Assembly: GCA_023433515.1 (NCBI GenBank)
Contig: JAEZCN010000249.1
Location: forward strand, 1-41,323
DNA from: Pseudomonadota bacterium
GTDB lineage: Bacteria > Pseudomonadota > Gammaproteobacteria > Steroidobacterales > Steroidobacteraceae
Length of the DNA: 41,323 nt
Reading direction: 5' to 3'
Shown: piece by piece, positions 1 through 8,117 of the stretch
How positions within the stretch are numbered: position 1 is the stretch's first letter
Layout of the letters: every line of letters begins with the position of its first letter
Notes under the pieces: model-generated
The model's database searches: none
Seen by the model: only the letters and a program-made list of their open reading frames with translations
Told to the model about the DNA's origin: nothing
Program-made: the position numbers and the translations under genes

Positions 1-46
1 CCGCCCCCCCCCCCGCCCGCACCGCCCCCCCCCCCCCCCCCCCCCG
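1..46. other. Poly-C low-complexity tract, probable contig-end artefact
   Basis: Forty of the first 46 bases are C, broken by a few G and A. On the minus strand this is poly-G sitting inside the reading frame of a membrane transporter, where it would encode a run of glycines in place of a hydrophobic helix. Poly-G at read ends is a known artefact of two-colour Illumina chemistry. I take this as a damaged contig end, not biology. Confidence 0.75.
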
Positions 47-810
47 ACCCACGCACCGACCAGGGTGGATAGCTCGCGCGCCGGCGCGACGTGGCTGATC
101 GGCGCGAGCCGCATCGCGTACAACACCAGGATGTATCCGAGCGGTCCGAGCACGCTCACGATGATCACCGGCGTGCGGAACACGCGCGCCTCGAGCGCGA
201 CGCGATCGCGGTCGCGCCAGGCGCGCGGCGCGAGCACCAGCATGCGGAACAGGTTGCCGGTGAAGTCAATGACGAACGGCGAGATCAGCAGGACCTTGAC
301 CGCGTAACCGTCGTTGAGTGTGTACGCCGCGATGAACGAGCCGGTGCCGAGTCCGTAGAAGACGCCCGCGAGCGGCTTGCGCTCGTGATGCCCGACGAGG
401 CCGGCGACCAGCAGGATGCCCCCGACGATCAGCACCAGTCCGATCACCGACTGGATGGTGGGGACCTCACCCAACAACAGCACGGCGCCCAGGAACGACA
501 GCAGCGGACCCGTGCCGCGCGCGATCGGATAGACGACCGACAGATCCGATTGGCGGTAGCCCGCCTGCAGCGTGACCGAATACGCGAGGTGCAACACCGA
601 CGTCGCAGCGAGCGCCAGCCAGTGCCGCGCCTCGAACACCGGGCGCTCCACATACAGCACCGCGGCGACCACGGGCCCGTAGATGAGCACCGAACCGAAC
701 GAGAACAGCCACACGAAGTGGCGGGACTGTGCGGCGAACTTGGCGGAGATGTTCCAGCTTGCGTGGGTGAGCGCAGCGAGCAGGATCAGGGCGAGGGCGA
801 GGACGGTCAT
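1..810 (-). CDS. EamA/DMT-family transporter, 3' end missing
   Basis: This is an inner-membrane drug/metabolite transporter family protein of unknown substrate. The minus-strand frame from the ATG at 810 stays open to the window edge (270 codons). It starts MTVLALALILLAALTHASWN, typical of EamA proteins, and continues with alternating hydrophobic helices, including SVIGLVLIVGGILLVAGLVG near residues 120-140. A second EamA half follows, with LAPISHVAPARELSTLVGAW near its end. That last motif is common just before the final helices of EamA proteins. The poly-C tract then replaces the expected C-terminal helices, so roughly one to two helices are lost. No good Shine-Dalgarno lies before the ATG, but no other in-frame start fits better. 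Confidence 0.8.
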   Translation of the reverse strand, partial: MTVLALALILLAALTHASWNISAKFAAQSRHFVWLFSFGSVLIYGPVVAAVLYVERPVFEARHWLALAATSVLHLAYSVTLQAGYRQSDLSVVYPIARGTGPLLSFLGAVLLLGEVPTIQSVIGLVLIVGGILLVAGLVGHHERKPLAGVFYGLGTGSFIAAYTLNDGYAVKVLLISPFVIDFTGNLFRMLVLAPRAWRDRDRVALEARVFRTPVIIVSVLGPLGYILVLYAMRLAPISHVAPARELSTLVGAWVGGGGGGGRCGRGGGR

Positions 811-929
811 GTGGGGCGCGCATCTTGAGTTCGGCGCGACCCTGCCGCCAGCACCTCGACTCGGATTGCATACATGACGGCAGATTTCCTAATGAAATCG
901 CTCACTTCCGCTCGCGAACGAGCACGAAA

Positions 930-947
930 CATACTCAAAATGGTATG
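930..947. promoter_or_regulatory. Inverted repeat upstream of TonB receptor (possible operator)
   Basis: CATAC, eight bases, then GTATG forms an exact 5-bp inverted repeat in an AT-richer patch about 140 bp before the receptor start. Short perfect arms like this can be repressor sites. There is no further support, and 5-bp arms also arise by chance. Confidence 0.2.
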
Positions 948-956
948 GAACCCGTG

Positions 957-985
957 TTGACACCGGGCGCCGGCCCGCGTGAACA
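957..985 (+). promoter_or_regulatory. Candidate sigma-70 promoter for the TonB receptor
   Basis: A perfect -35 hexamer TTGACA lies at 957-962. At 17-bp spacing the -10 position reads TGAACA, a weak match. The AT-rich stretch that follows (about 986-1015) would suit an initially transcribed region. The leader to the ATG at 1089 would be about 95 nt. The rest of the 811-1088 gap holds no other gene I can support. Confidence 0.3.
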
Positions 986-1088
986 TCCAAAAACGATCAA
1001 AAACAATCATTCGTAGTCGTGCCGTGACGCGTTCAACGGCGCCACTGCGTCCAGACAAGAACGCATTGCACTCGGGGGAGGGCAGCAA

Positions 1089-4000
1089 ATGCCGATTGAA
1101 TCGCGCAAGCGCAAGCATGGTCAGCTGATTGGAATCTCCACAGGTCTAACCGCCGCACTGGTCGCATCGGGCGCTCTCGCCCAGGAAGCCCAGCCGGTCG
1201 CCGCTTCCGCCGACGCGGCGGACCAGTTGGAGACCGTCACCGTTCGCGGTACCCGCGCAAGCCTCAAGTCCGCGCTGGAGCGCAAACGCGCCGCGGACAC
1301 CGTGTCCGATTCGATCGTCGCCGAGGACATCGCCCAGTTCCCCGACAAGAACGTCGCCGAGGCGCTCTCGCGTGTCACCGGCGTGCAGCTCTCGCGCGAC
1401 TTCGGCGAAGGCGTACAGGTCTCGATCCGCGGCGTGGCGCCGGACCTGAACCGTGTCGAGATCAACGGCATGAGCGTGCTCACCGCGAACGGCGCCAGCC
1501 AGCGCGGTTCGGACCTGCGCGAGCTCGCCTCCGAGCTCGTGAAGTCGATCGACGTGGTCAAGGGCTCCACCGCCGACATGACCGAAGGCGGCATCGGCGG
1601 CACGGTGCAGGTCGAGCTGCGCAAGCCGCTCGAACTCGAACGCCCTCTCTTCTCGGCCGCGGTCTCCGGTCAGCAGCTCACGACGCAGGGCGGTTGGACG
1701 CCGCGCGCGAACATCACGACTGGCACGAAATTCTTCGACGACCGCGTCGGCATCCTCGCGAACGTCACCTACGACGAGGTCATCACGCGCCAGGACTACC
1801 TGCGCAACACCGAGTGGGTGCGACTCGGCGACTGGGACGAGTCCGCGGACAAGACCATCGAAAGCCTCGATTCGCGCTTTGCCGCCCAGGCTACCGAGGC
1901 GGATTGCGTCAGCGCATTCACCGTGCAGGCCGATCGCGACCTGTGCCGCCAGCAATGGTGGGACTACAGCCCGCGCATCGCGCGCTACGGCATCTGGTAC
2001 CGCGAGGACAAGCGTCTGTCCGCGCAGCTCACTGGCCAGGTGCGCATCAACGAGGAAAACGATTTCTTCGTCGAGGCGACGCGCACCGAGCGCAAGCAGT
2101 TCCTCAACGACCACAACTACGGCACCGACTTCACGGCCGTGAACCGCGTGTCTACGGTGACCAACAACGTCTACGACTCGCTGGCCGCGAATTCGGTCGT
2201 GACCGTCGACGAGGGTCACAACGTCACGGCCTACACGGTCGCGAACAATGCCGCGGGCTCCAACCTGGCCTTCGGCACGAGCTCGCGCGGCTTCAACCTG
2301 CGCAACACGACGGACTACCTAGGTGCCGGTTACAACTACATCGGCGAGCGGCTCGAGGCGCGAGTGCGCTGGGGCAGCACGGAGAGCGAGCGCTACGACG
2401 AAACCAACTCGGCCAACTTCACGGCGAACGTGCCGGGACTGCGCGTGGAGCTCGACAACAAGGGCATTCCGCGCTTCATCTTCCCCGACGGATTCTCGAT
2501 GGAGGACGACAACGTCTACACGACGATGCAGCTCCAGTACCGCCCCGCCGAGAACGACCTGACCGAGGATCTCGCCCAGGCGGACTTCGACTTCAAGACC
2601 GAGTGGCCCTTCCTGACGAAGTTCGAAGCCGGCATCCAGATGCGCGACACCAAGTCGCTGCAGTACGCCGGCGGCGGCTATCTCGACGCCGCGACGGGCG
2701 TCAACGTGCCGAGCAAGAACATCAACCTGACCGCGAACCTCGTGAACGGCACGCAGCCCAACGTCACGACGCCAGGCACCAACATCAACGCCCAGCACAT
2801 CACGTACACCTGGAACACGGAGACGTTCCGCCAGGCGCTGGCCAACTCGGCGCGCAGCCCCGGTACGTTCTACGACGGCTACGGCGGCATCCCCGACCTG
2901 CCCGGCAACTGGCGCGTGCCCGTGTTCGCGGATCTCGCGACCATGATGGACACGTCGAACTTCTCGCACGAAGGCCTGCGCGAAATCATGGTCAACGGCG
3001 TGTTGTACGACCAGATTCCCGCGCACGAGATCACGGAAGACACGCTGGCCCAGTACTTCAAGATGAACTTCGAACACGAGTTCGGAGCCGTCAGCCTGCG
3101 CGGCAACGTCGGCGTGCGCTACGTGAAGACCGAGACCAGCGCCGCGGGCGTGCTCACGCGCCGCGAACGCCGCCCGACCGGCGAAACGACGTTCACCGAC
3201 GTCACCGTCGGCAACGCGTACGTCGCGATCGACCGCGACTACACGGACACGTTGCCGAGCGCGAACCTGCTGATCGGATTCGGCGGCGAAGGCGCCCAGC
3301 CCTTCAACGTGCGGCTCGGCTTCGCCGAGCTCATGGCCCGCCCACCGATCACGGACCTCGCGCCCGCGGCGAACTGCCTGTTCGACCTGCGGCCCGGATT
3401 CGACGGCGACACGGACGCGGACGACTGCACCGCGGGAAATCCCGCGCTGAAGCCGTATCGCGCCAAGTCGTACGACCTCGAGTTCGCGTGGTATCCCACG
3501 GATGAAATCGAAGTGCGCGTCGGCGGCTTCTACAAGGACGTGGAGACGTTCGTGCTCGCGCGCACCCTGGTGCGCAACGTGGACCTGTTCGGCGACGGCG
3601 CGTTGTTCGACGTGACGCAGCCGATCAACGGCGACGGGGCGAAGACGCAGGGCCTCGAGGCGTCGATGCAGGCGCCCTTCACGTTCCTGCCGGGCTGGGC
3701 CGCGGGCTTCGGCGGCGTGGTCAACTACACGTACAGCGAGGCTAAGGACGTGGGTCTGTTCAGCCAGCTCGACGGTTCGGAGCTGCCCTTCCCGGGTCTC
3801 TCCGAGCACACGTACAACATCGAGCTGTACTACGACCGCGGCCCGATCAACGCGCGCGTGGCCTGGAACTCGCGTACCGACTGGCTCGCTTCGGCGGCGG
3901 ATCGCAGCGGCAACCCGGTGTTCCGCAAGGGCGAGGATTATCTCGACGCGCGCTTCCAGTACCGCTTCCTCGACGATCGCATGTCCGTGTTCGTCGAAGG

Positions 4001-4112
4001 CAAGAACCTGACCGACCAGGCGATGATCTCGACGGCGGGCGCCGACATCCGCCTGTCGGAGCTCGGCTGGCCGGGGCGGCGCTACTTCATCGGACTGACC
4101 TTCAAGAATTGA
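1089..4112 (+). CDS. TonB-dependent receptor, Xanthomonas/Caulobacter type
   Basis: This is an outer-membrane active transporter that takes up a large substrate, often an oligosaccharide in this subfamily, using TonB-ExbBD energy. The 1007-residue product has a Sec signal peptide with probable cleavage after GALA (residue 31) and a TonB-box-like ETVTVRG at 48-54. The plug domain follows (about 65-180), with the conserved FPDKNVAEALSRVTGVQ and the RGVAPDLNRVEINGM region. A 22-strand barrel is expected to the C-terminus, where GRRYFIGLTFKN matches the usual end of these receptors. An AGGG-containing purine run lies just before the ATG. It stands alone, with no adjacent hydrolase or anti-sigma factor, and is closed by the terminator at 4138. 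The substrate is unknown; the nearby pectate lyase makes a pectin fragment possible, but that is only inference. Confidence 0.95.
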   Translation: MPIESRKRKHGQLIGISTGLTAALVASGALAQEAQPVAASADAADQLETVTVRGTRASLKSALERKRAADTVSDSIVAEDIAQFPDKNVAEALSRVTGVQLSRDFGEGVQVSIRGVAPDLNRVEINGMSVLTANGASQRGSDLRELASELVKSIDVVKGSTADMTEGGIGGTVQVELRKPLELERPLFSAAVSGQQLTTQGGWTPRANITTGTKFFDDRVGILANVTYDEVITRQDYLRNTEWVRLGDWDESADKTIESLDSRFAAQATEADCVSAFTVQADRDLCRQQWWDYSPRIARYGIWYREDKRLSAQLTGQVRINEENDFFVEATRTERKQFLNDHNYGTDFTAVNRVSTVTNNVYDSLAANSVVTVDEGHNVTAYTVANNAAGSNLAFGTSSRGFNLRNTTDYLGAGYNYIGERLEARVRWGSTESERYDETNSANFTANVPGLRVELDNKGIPRFIFPDGFSMEDDNVYTTMQLQYRPAENDLTEDLAQADFDFKTEWPFLTKFEAGIQMRDTKSLQYAGGGYLDAATGVNVPSKNINLTANLVNGTQPNVTTPGTNINAQHITYTWNTETFRQALANSARSPGTFYDGYGGIPDLPGNWRVPVFADLATMMDTSNFSHEGLREIMVNGVLYDQIPAHEITEDTLAQYFKMNFEHEFGAVSLRGNVGVRYVKTETSAAGVLTRRERRPTGETTFTDVTVGNAYVAIDRDYTDTLPSANLLIGFGGEGAQPFNVRLGFAELMARPPITDLAPAANCLFDLRPGFDGDTDADDCTAGNPALKPYRAKSYDLEFAWYPTDEIEVRVGGFYKDVETFVLARTLVRNVDLFGDGALFDVTQPINGDGAKTQGLEASMQAPFTFLPGWAAGFGGVVNYTYSEAKDVGLFSQLDGSELPFPGLSEHTYNIELYYDRGPINARVAWNSRTDWLASAADRSGNPVFRKGEDYLDARFQYRFLDDRMSVFVEGKNLTDQAMISTAGADIRLSELGWPGRRYFIGLTFKN

Positions 4113-4137
4113 GCGCACGCATCGGGTTGCCTTCAAG

Positions 4138-4168
4138 ACGCGCGCCGGGAGACCGGCGCGCGTTTTTT
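4138..4168 (+). terminator. Intrinsic terminator after the TonB receptor
   Basis: An 11-bp perfect stem (4138-4148 with 4153-4163) closes a GAGA tetraloop, a stable GNRA type, and runs straight into six T residues (4163-4168). The T-run is only on the + side, so it terminates the receptor transcript 25 bp past its stop codon. Confidence 0.92.
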
Positions 4169-4205
4169 CTTCCGCAGCCCCCGCGGACCGTGGTACACGG
4201 GCGTC

Positions 4206-5024
4206 GTGAACGCACAGGCAGAACAGCTCGACGAACGCTGGACCCAGTGGCTGCGCACGAACGTGCAGATCAGCGCGGATTTCGCCGCGCTGCATCGCAC
4301 GTTGCGCGAGGCCGGCTACTCCGACAAGGCCATCGCTCACTCGCTGGAGATCATCCGCCCGCGTGACGACGCGTTCGAAGGCGGCCTGCTGCGGCCGCCG
4401 CCGCTGATCCGGCGCAATCCCCCCAACCTCCGGCGGCTCGAAAGTCCGCAGGTCGAGATCTACACGCTCGACGATTTCATGGATGCCGACGAGTGCGCGC
4501 GGGTCATCGAACTTTCGGATCGCAACCTCGGACCCTCGCCGCTCGCCCACTACAAGGTCGAGAAGGACTTTCGCACCAGCCGTACGTGTTCGCTGTCGCA
4601 CCTGTCCGATCCCCTCGTCGCGCAGGTCGACGACAAGATTTCGCGCACGCTCGGCATGAACGTCTCCTATGGCGAAGGCATCCAGGCGCAACGCTACGAT
4701 GTCGGACAGCAATTCAAGCCGCACTGGGACTGCTTCGAACCCGGCAGCCGCGAGTACCTGCGTTTCGCCGGAATCCGCGGCAATCGCACCTGGACGTTCA
4801 TGGTTTACCTGAACGAAGGCATGGAAGGCGGTGCGACCCGCTTCACGGAACTCGATCTTGCGGTCGAGCCGAAACTCGGCATGGCGCTGCTGTGGAACAA
4901 CCTGCACGCGGACGGATCGCCTAACATCGCCACCAAGCATTGCGGCGAACCCGTGATCCGCGGCCACAAGTGCATCATCACCAAGTGGTTCCGCGTTCAC
5001 GGCGATGGCCCGGCATACATGTAG
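4206..5024 (+). CDS. 2OG-Fe(II) oxygenase, prolyl 4-hydroxylase-like (copy A)
   Basis: This is a 272-residue member of the P4H alpha-like dioxygenases, which hydroxylate protein or peptide side chains using 2-oxoglutarate, O2 and Fe(II). Iron ligands are visible as HxD at His173/Asp175 (FKPHWD) and the distal His245 (KHCGEP). Lys255 sits ten residues later, in the position that binds the 2-oxoglutarate carboxylate. The spacing matches animal prolyl 4-hydroxylase. There is no signal peptide, so it is cytoplasmic. The N-terminal 85 residues are a separate helical region. It uses a GTG start. A paralogue of identical length lies at 8118-8936. The LOG-family gene follows after 9 bp, suggesting co-transcription. 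The target protein is unknown. Confidence 0.88.
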   Translation: MNAQAEQLDERWTQWLRTNVQISADFAALHRTLREAGYSDKAIAHSLEIIRPRDDAFEGGLLRPPPLIRRNPPNLRRLESPQVEIYTLDDFMDADECARVIELSDRNLGPSPLAHYKVEKDFRTSRTCSLSHLSDPLVAQVDDKISRTLGMNVSYGEGIQAQRYDVGQQFKPHWDCFEPGSREYLRFAGIRGNRTWTFMVYLNEGMEGGATRFTELDLAVEPKLGMALLWNNLHADGSPNIATKHCGEPVIRGHKCIITKWFRVHGDGPAYM

Positions 5025-5033
5025 AGGTAGTCC

Positions 5034-5822
5034 GTGAACGAAGCTGTCCACTCGGCGCAAACGCAGTCGCCGTCTTATCGCCTGGCCGCGCTCGACCAGG
5101 ATTTCCTGCTCGGCGAGTCGATGCGCGGCGTGCGCTTCCTGCTCGAGTTCGCCAAGTCGGACGAGGCGTTGCGGGCCGAGGGCGTCCGCTCGACCATCGT
5201 CGTCTTCGGCGGCGCGCGGATTCGCGAAGACGGCCCGGGACGGCAGCCGTTCTGGTACGCGGAGGCGCGCCGCTTCGGGCGCATCTGCTCCGAACGTGGA
5301 GGAGCGCTGAGGAATCACGGCGTGACACTCGACAACGTCATCGCGACCGGCGGCGGGCCCGGCATCATGGAAGCCGCGAATCGCGGCGCATCGGAGGCGG
5401 GAGCGCCGAACGTCGGGTTCAACATCACGTTGCCCCACGAGCAGCTTCCGAACGCCTATTCGACGCCTGCGCTCACCTTCCGCTTCCACTACTTCGCGAT
5501 GCGCAAGATGCACCTGGCGATGCGCGCCAACGCGCTGGTGGTGTTCCCCGGCGGATTCGGGACCTTCGATGAGTTGTTCGAACTACTGACGCTGCGCCAG
5601 ACCGACAAGGCGCCGCGCATCCCGATCGTGCTGTTCGACCGCGCGTACTGGAACTCGGTCGTGAACTTCGAGAGCCTGATCGAGCACGGCACGATCGACC
5701 GGGCCGACCTGGACCTGTTCGGTTACGCCGAGGATGCCGAACAGATCTGGAGCGTGCTGCTCGCGCGCGGCCTCAAGCCCAACGAGAGCATCGAGCTCGC
5801 GGCCGAGCAGGAGACTAGTTAG
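5034..5822 (+). CDS. LOG family protein (TIGR00730-type Rossmann fold)
   Basis: LOG-family proteins are nucleoside 5'-monophosphate phosphoribohydrolases; some release cytokinin bases, and the bacterial role is often nucleotide salvage or unclear. The 262-residue protein has the nucleotide-binding GGGPGIMEAANRG near residue 104 and the signature PGGFGTFDELFELLT near residue 172, containing the catalytic and binding residues of the family. The GTG start at 5034 is supported by a strong GAGGTAG Shine-Dalgarno just upstream, partly inside the end of the preceding oxygenase gene's spacer. The gene ends in an 8-bp convergent overlap with the minus-strand gene that stops at 5815. The long form with an N-terminal helical extension is usual in Proteobacteria. 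Confidence 0.88.
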   Translation: MNEAVHSAQTQSPSYRLAALDQDFLLGESMRGVRFLLEFAKSDEALRAEGVRSTIVVFGGARIREDGPGRQPFWYAEARRFGRICSERGGALRNHGVTLDNVIATGGGPGIMEAANRGASEAGAPNVGFNITLPHEQLPNAYSTPALTFRFHYFAMRKMHLAMRANALVVFPGGFGTFDELFELLTLRQTDKAPRIPIVLFDRAYWNSVVNFESLIEHGTIDRADLDLFGYAEDAEQIWSVLLARGLKPNESIELAAEQETS

Positions 5823-6555
5823 CTGCCGGCGCGGCCTTCGCCTTCTCGACCTCGGCGGCAACCATTTCCATGAGCGGCCGCGGACCGAAGGTGGCCGGCT
5901 CACGGCCGTTCACGAAAAACGTCGGCGTACGTTCGATCCGCAATGCGAGGATGTCCTGTTCCTCGAGGCGCAGCAGCTCGTCGACCGCCGCGCTGCGTGC
6001 GTCGCGGCGCGCGCGCGCGACGTCGATGCCGGCGTCGGCGGCGATCCTCCACGCGACATCGATGTTGGGCGCGTGATGCGACCCCCATTCTTCCTGGCGA
6101 TCGAAAAGCGCGGACAACACATCTTCGAACTTGCCCTGCTTGCGCGCGGCCTCGATCAGGCGGATCGCCTCGTCGGAACCCTTGTGAAAAGCGGCGAAGC
6201 GCACCACGAGGCGCACGTCCTCGGGATGACTGAACAGTATCTGCTGCACCACCGGCGCGAACGCGCGGCAGCCCTCGCACGCGGGATCGAGGAACTCGAC
6301 CAACGTCACAGGGGCATCGGGCGGACCCACGACGGGCGAATGCGGCCGCACGAGCCGCGCGACCTGCTCCGCCGTGAGCTCCGGCTGCGCGGGCTGCTGT
6401 GCGGCCGGCGCGGGCGCCGCGGCCGCGGGAGCCGGCGCGGTTTCTTCGGCGTCGCGTTTGCCGCAGGCGACCAGGACCGCGGCAGTCAGCACCATGATCG
6501 CGAGCAGCACGAGGCTGCGATCGAGGCGGATCGATTTCGACATGGACGGTTTCAT
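5815..6555 (-). CDS. DsbA/thioredoxin-fold lipoprotein
   Basis: This is a probable periplasmic thiol-disulfide protein. From the ATG at 6555 the product is 246 residues. A hydrophobic segment ends in the lipobox LVAC, so it should be a membrane-anchored lipoprotein. An Ala/Pro/Gln-rich linker follows, then a thioredoxin fold. The active site reads CEGC, within DAPVTLVEFLDPACEGCRAF, and the cis-proline region is RIERTPTFFVNG. Three nearby ATGs (6558, 6555, 6543) are possible; TGAGG sits five bases before 6555. The upstream amidohydrolase gene stops 7 bp earlier, so the two genes form one operon. The 3' ends of this gene and the LOG gene overlap convergently by 8 bp. The partner of the CEGC pair is unknown. 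Confidence 0.85.
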   Translation of the reverse strand: MKPSMSKSIRLDRSLVLLAIMVLTAAVLVACGKRDAEETAPAPAAAAPAPAAQQPAQPELTAEQVARLVRPHSPVVGPPDAPVTLVEFLDPACEGCRAFAPVVQQILFSHPEDVRLVVRFAAFHKGSDEAIRLIEAARKQGKFEDVLSALFDRQEEWGSHHAPNIDVAWRIAADAGIDVARARRDARSAAVDELLRLEEQDILALRIERTPTFFVNGREPATFGPRPLMEMVAAEVEKAKAAPAAN

Positions 6556-6562
6556 CATGACC

Positions 6563-8047
6563 TCAGGGCTCTCCGGCGTGCCAGGCACGCAGATTGAGGA
6601 ATTCGCGACGCGTGCGCGGACCATGAGTCGCGAACGACGGATTCGGCCGTTCGGCGTACTCCAGGCGGGATTGCGCCACCTTGTCCCGCTGGATGAACTT
6701 TTTCAGCTCGTCGGCCGCGAGATTGTACGGCTTCGTGGCGTTGAGGCCGAACACCTTCGCGCGCAGCGCGGGTGTGATCGTCGGGTAACCGAACTTCTCG
6801 CGCAATCGTTCCGAGATCTGGAACGTGCGGAAAGCCTGGATCTGGTCCTGCGGCGAGCCGTACCAGATCGAGTCCGTGCCCCACAGCACGTTGTCCTCGC
6901 CGACGTACTTGAATAGTTTGCCCATCGCGTGCGCGGCGGAGTCCGGATCGCGCATCGACAGGAAGCGCCAGGTGGAACCGAGCTCCGCGTACACGTTCGA
7001 GTTCGGCCTGATCCCGCTGCCCTGCAACGAGGTGACCAGCGCGTCGATGCCGTCGGTGCGCTTCGGATCGTAGGGTCCTTCGGGTTTCGACGTCACGAAA
7101 CCCGAGTGGTAGATCAGGAAGTTCATGTCGGGAAACTGCTTCGCGATCGGGCCGATGTCGCGGCAGGTCGAGTGCTCGTAACTCTTCGGGCCGAAGTCGA
7201 GCCCCTTGTGAATGCAGATGTTGCGCACGCCGAGCGTGCGCGCCTTCTCGACGAAGGCCACGCCGACGTCGTCGGTCATCCAGAAGCCGGCGCCGTCCGG
7301 ACCCCATTGCGTGTACGTCTTGTACGCGACGATGCCGAAATCCTTGAGCCGCTCCATGTCCTCGACGTCACCCTTCTGATTCGGATTGACCCGGCCGTGC
7401 AGCATCAATCGTTGCGAACCCTCGAGCTTGTCGACGATGTCGCGCGTGGCCGTGGCCTCCTCGATCGTCAGCGGCTCGTCCTCGCGCGTGGATGGCACGA
7501 AGCTCAGCACCATGAGATCCGTGTCCGAGTCGAGGAACACGTCCTTCACGAACTGGTCGGGACCGATGCAGTTGAGGTAGGCGCGTTCGCCCGGACCCTT
7601 CGCCAGATCGCATCGCGTGGACGGGAACCGCAGCGGCTTCGCGTCAGGCGGCAGACGTTTCGTCCATGCGCCCGTGGGATTCACGAAGTGCCCTTGCACG
7701 TCGAAGATGAATTCACGCTTGCCGAGCTCCGCGGCGGCGAGCGCCGCATCCGTCTTGGCTTCGTTGGAAATCTCGAAGAATCCGCCGTCGCGACCGGCGC
7801 TCGCGTGTGCGGCGTTGAACGCCAGCAAGGTCGACGCCGCGCCGCTCAGGGTGGTGAGGAACGCGCGCCGGCTCTGGCCGAGCTTGCGGGCCAGCTCGCT
7901 GGCCCATTCGCGCGCCAGGTGGTTCGCATGGCGATGGGAATCGTCGAGGGGCACAGGCGCGAATTCCCCGTTCGACGTGCTGTCGAGTTTGACCGGAAGT
8001 TTCCGGCCGTCCGGATCGAGATCGGGCAATGGGGGTACGAGGTTCAT
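6563..8047 (-). CDS. Tat-exported amidohydrolase (amidohydrolase_2-type TIM barrel)
   Basis: This is a predicted metal-dependent hydrolase or decarboxylase of the TIM-barrel amidohydrolase_2 type, 494 residues. The start at 8047 has a strong AGGAGG eight bases upstream. A near-perfect twin-arginine motif, SRRAFL, lies at residues 59-64 followed by a short hydrophobic stretch and AHASA, so the folded enzyme should be exported by Tat. The RR pair is unusually far in, after a charged 58-residue leader. Later segments match the family: FDVQGHFVNP, IHKGLDF, FLIYHSGF, and ENVLWGTDSIWYGSPQ with its C-terminal metal/catalytic Asp. The substrate is not deducible. It is followed at once by the DsbA-like lipoprotein gene. 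It is divergent from the dioxygenase at 8118 with a 70-bp shared control region. Confidence 0.85.
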   Translation of the reverse strand: MNLVPPLPDLDPDGRKLPVKLDSTSNGEFAPVPLDDSHRHANHLAREWASELARKLGQSRRAFLTTLSGAASTLLAFNAAHASAGRDGGFFEISNEAKTDAALAAAELGKREFIFDVQGHFVNPTGAWTKRLPPDAKPLRFPSTRCDLAKGPGERAYLNCIGPDQFVKDVFLDSDTDLMVLSFVPSTREDEPLTIEEATATRDIVDKLEGSQRLMLHGRVNPNQKGDVEDMERLKDFGIVAYKTYTQWGPDGAGFWMTDDVGVAFVEKARTLGVRNICIHKGLDFGPKSYEHSTCRDIGPIAKQFPDMNFLIYHSGFVTSKPEGPYDPKRTDGIDALVTSLQGSGIRPNSNVYAELGSTWRFLSMRDPDSAAHAMGKLFKYVGEDNVLWGTDSIWYGSPQDQIQAFRTFQISERLREKFGYPTITPALRAKVFGLNATKPYNLAADELKKFIQRDKVAQSRLEYAERPNPSFATHGPRTRREFLNLRAWHAGEP

Positions 8048-8117
8048 GGCTCGGCCTCCTGGGAGTTGAACCGCGAGTCTGCGACATGTGCGGTGGCGAT
8101 GGCAAAATGCACTACAC

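Noticed and set aside
807..1118. 103-codon minus-strand frame across the TonB receptor promoter
   Set aside because: It has no recognisable domain or Shine-Dalgarno and overlaps both the transporter start and the receptor start.
2319..5513. 1064-codon open frame on the minus strand, antisense to the TonB receptor and oxygenase genes
   Set aside because: The product is His/Arg/Val-rich without any domain, and it covers three well-supported + strand genes. Long antisense frames are expected at this GC content.
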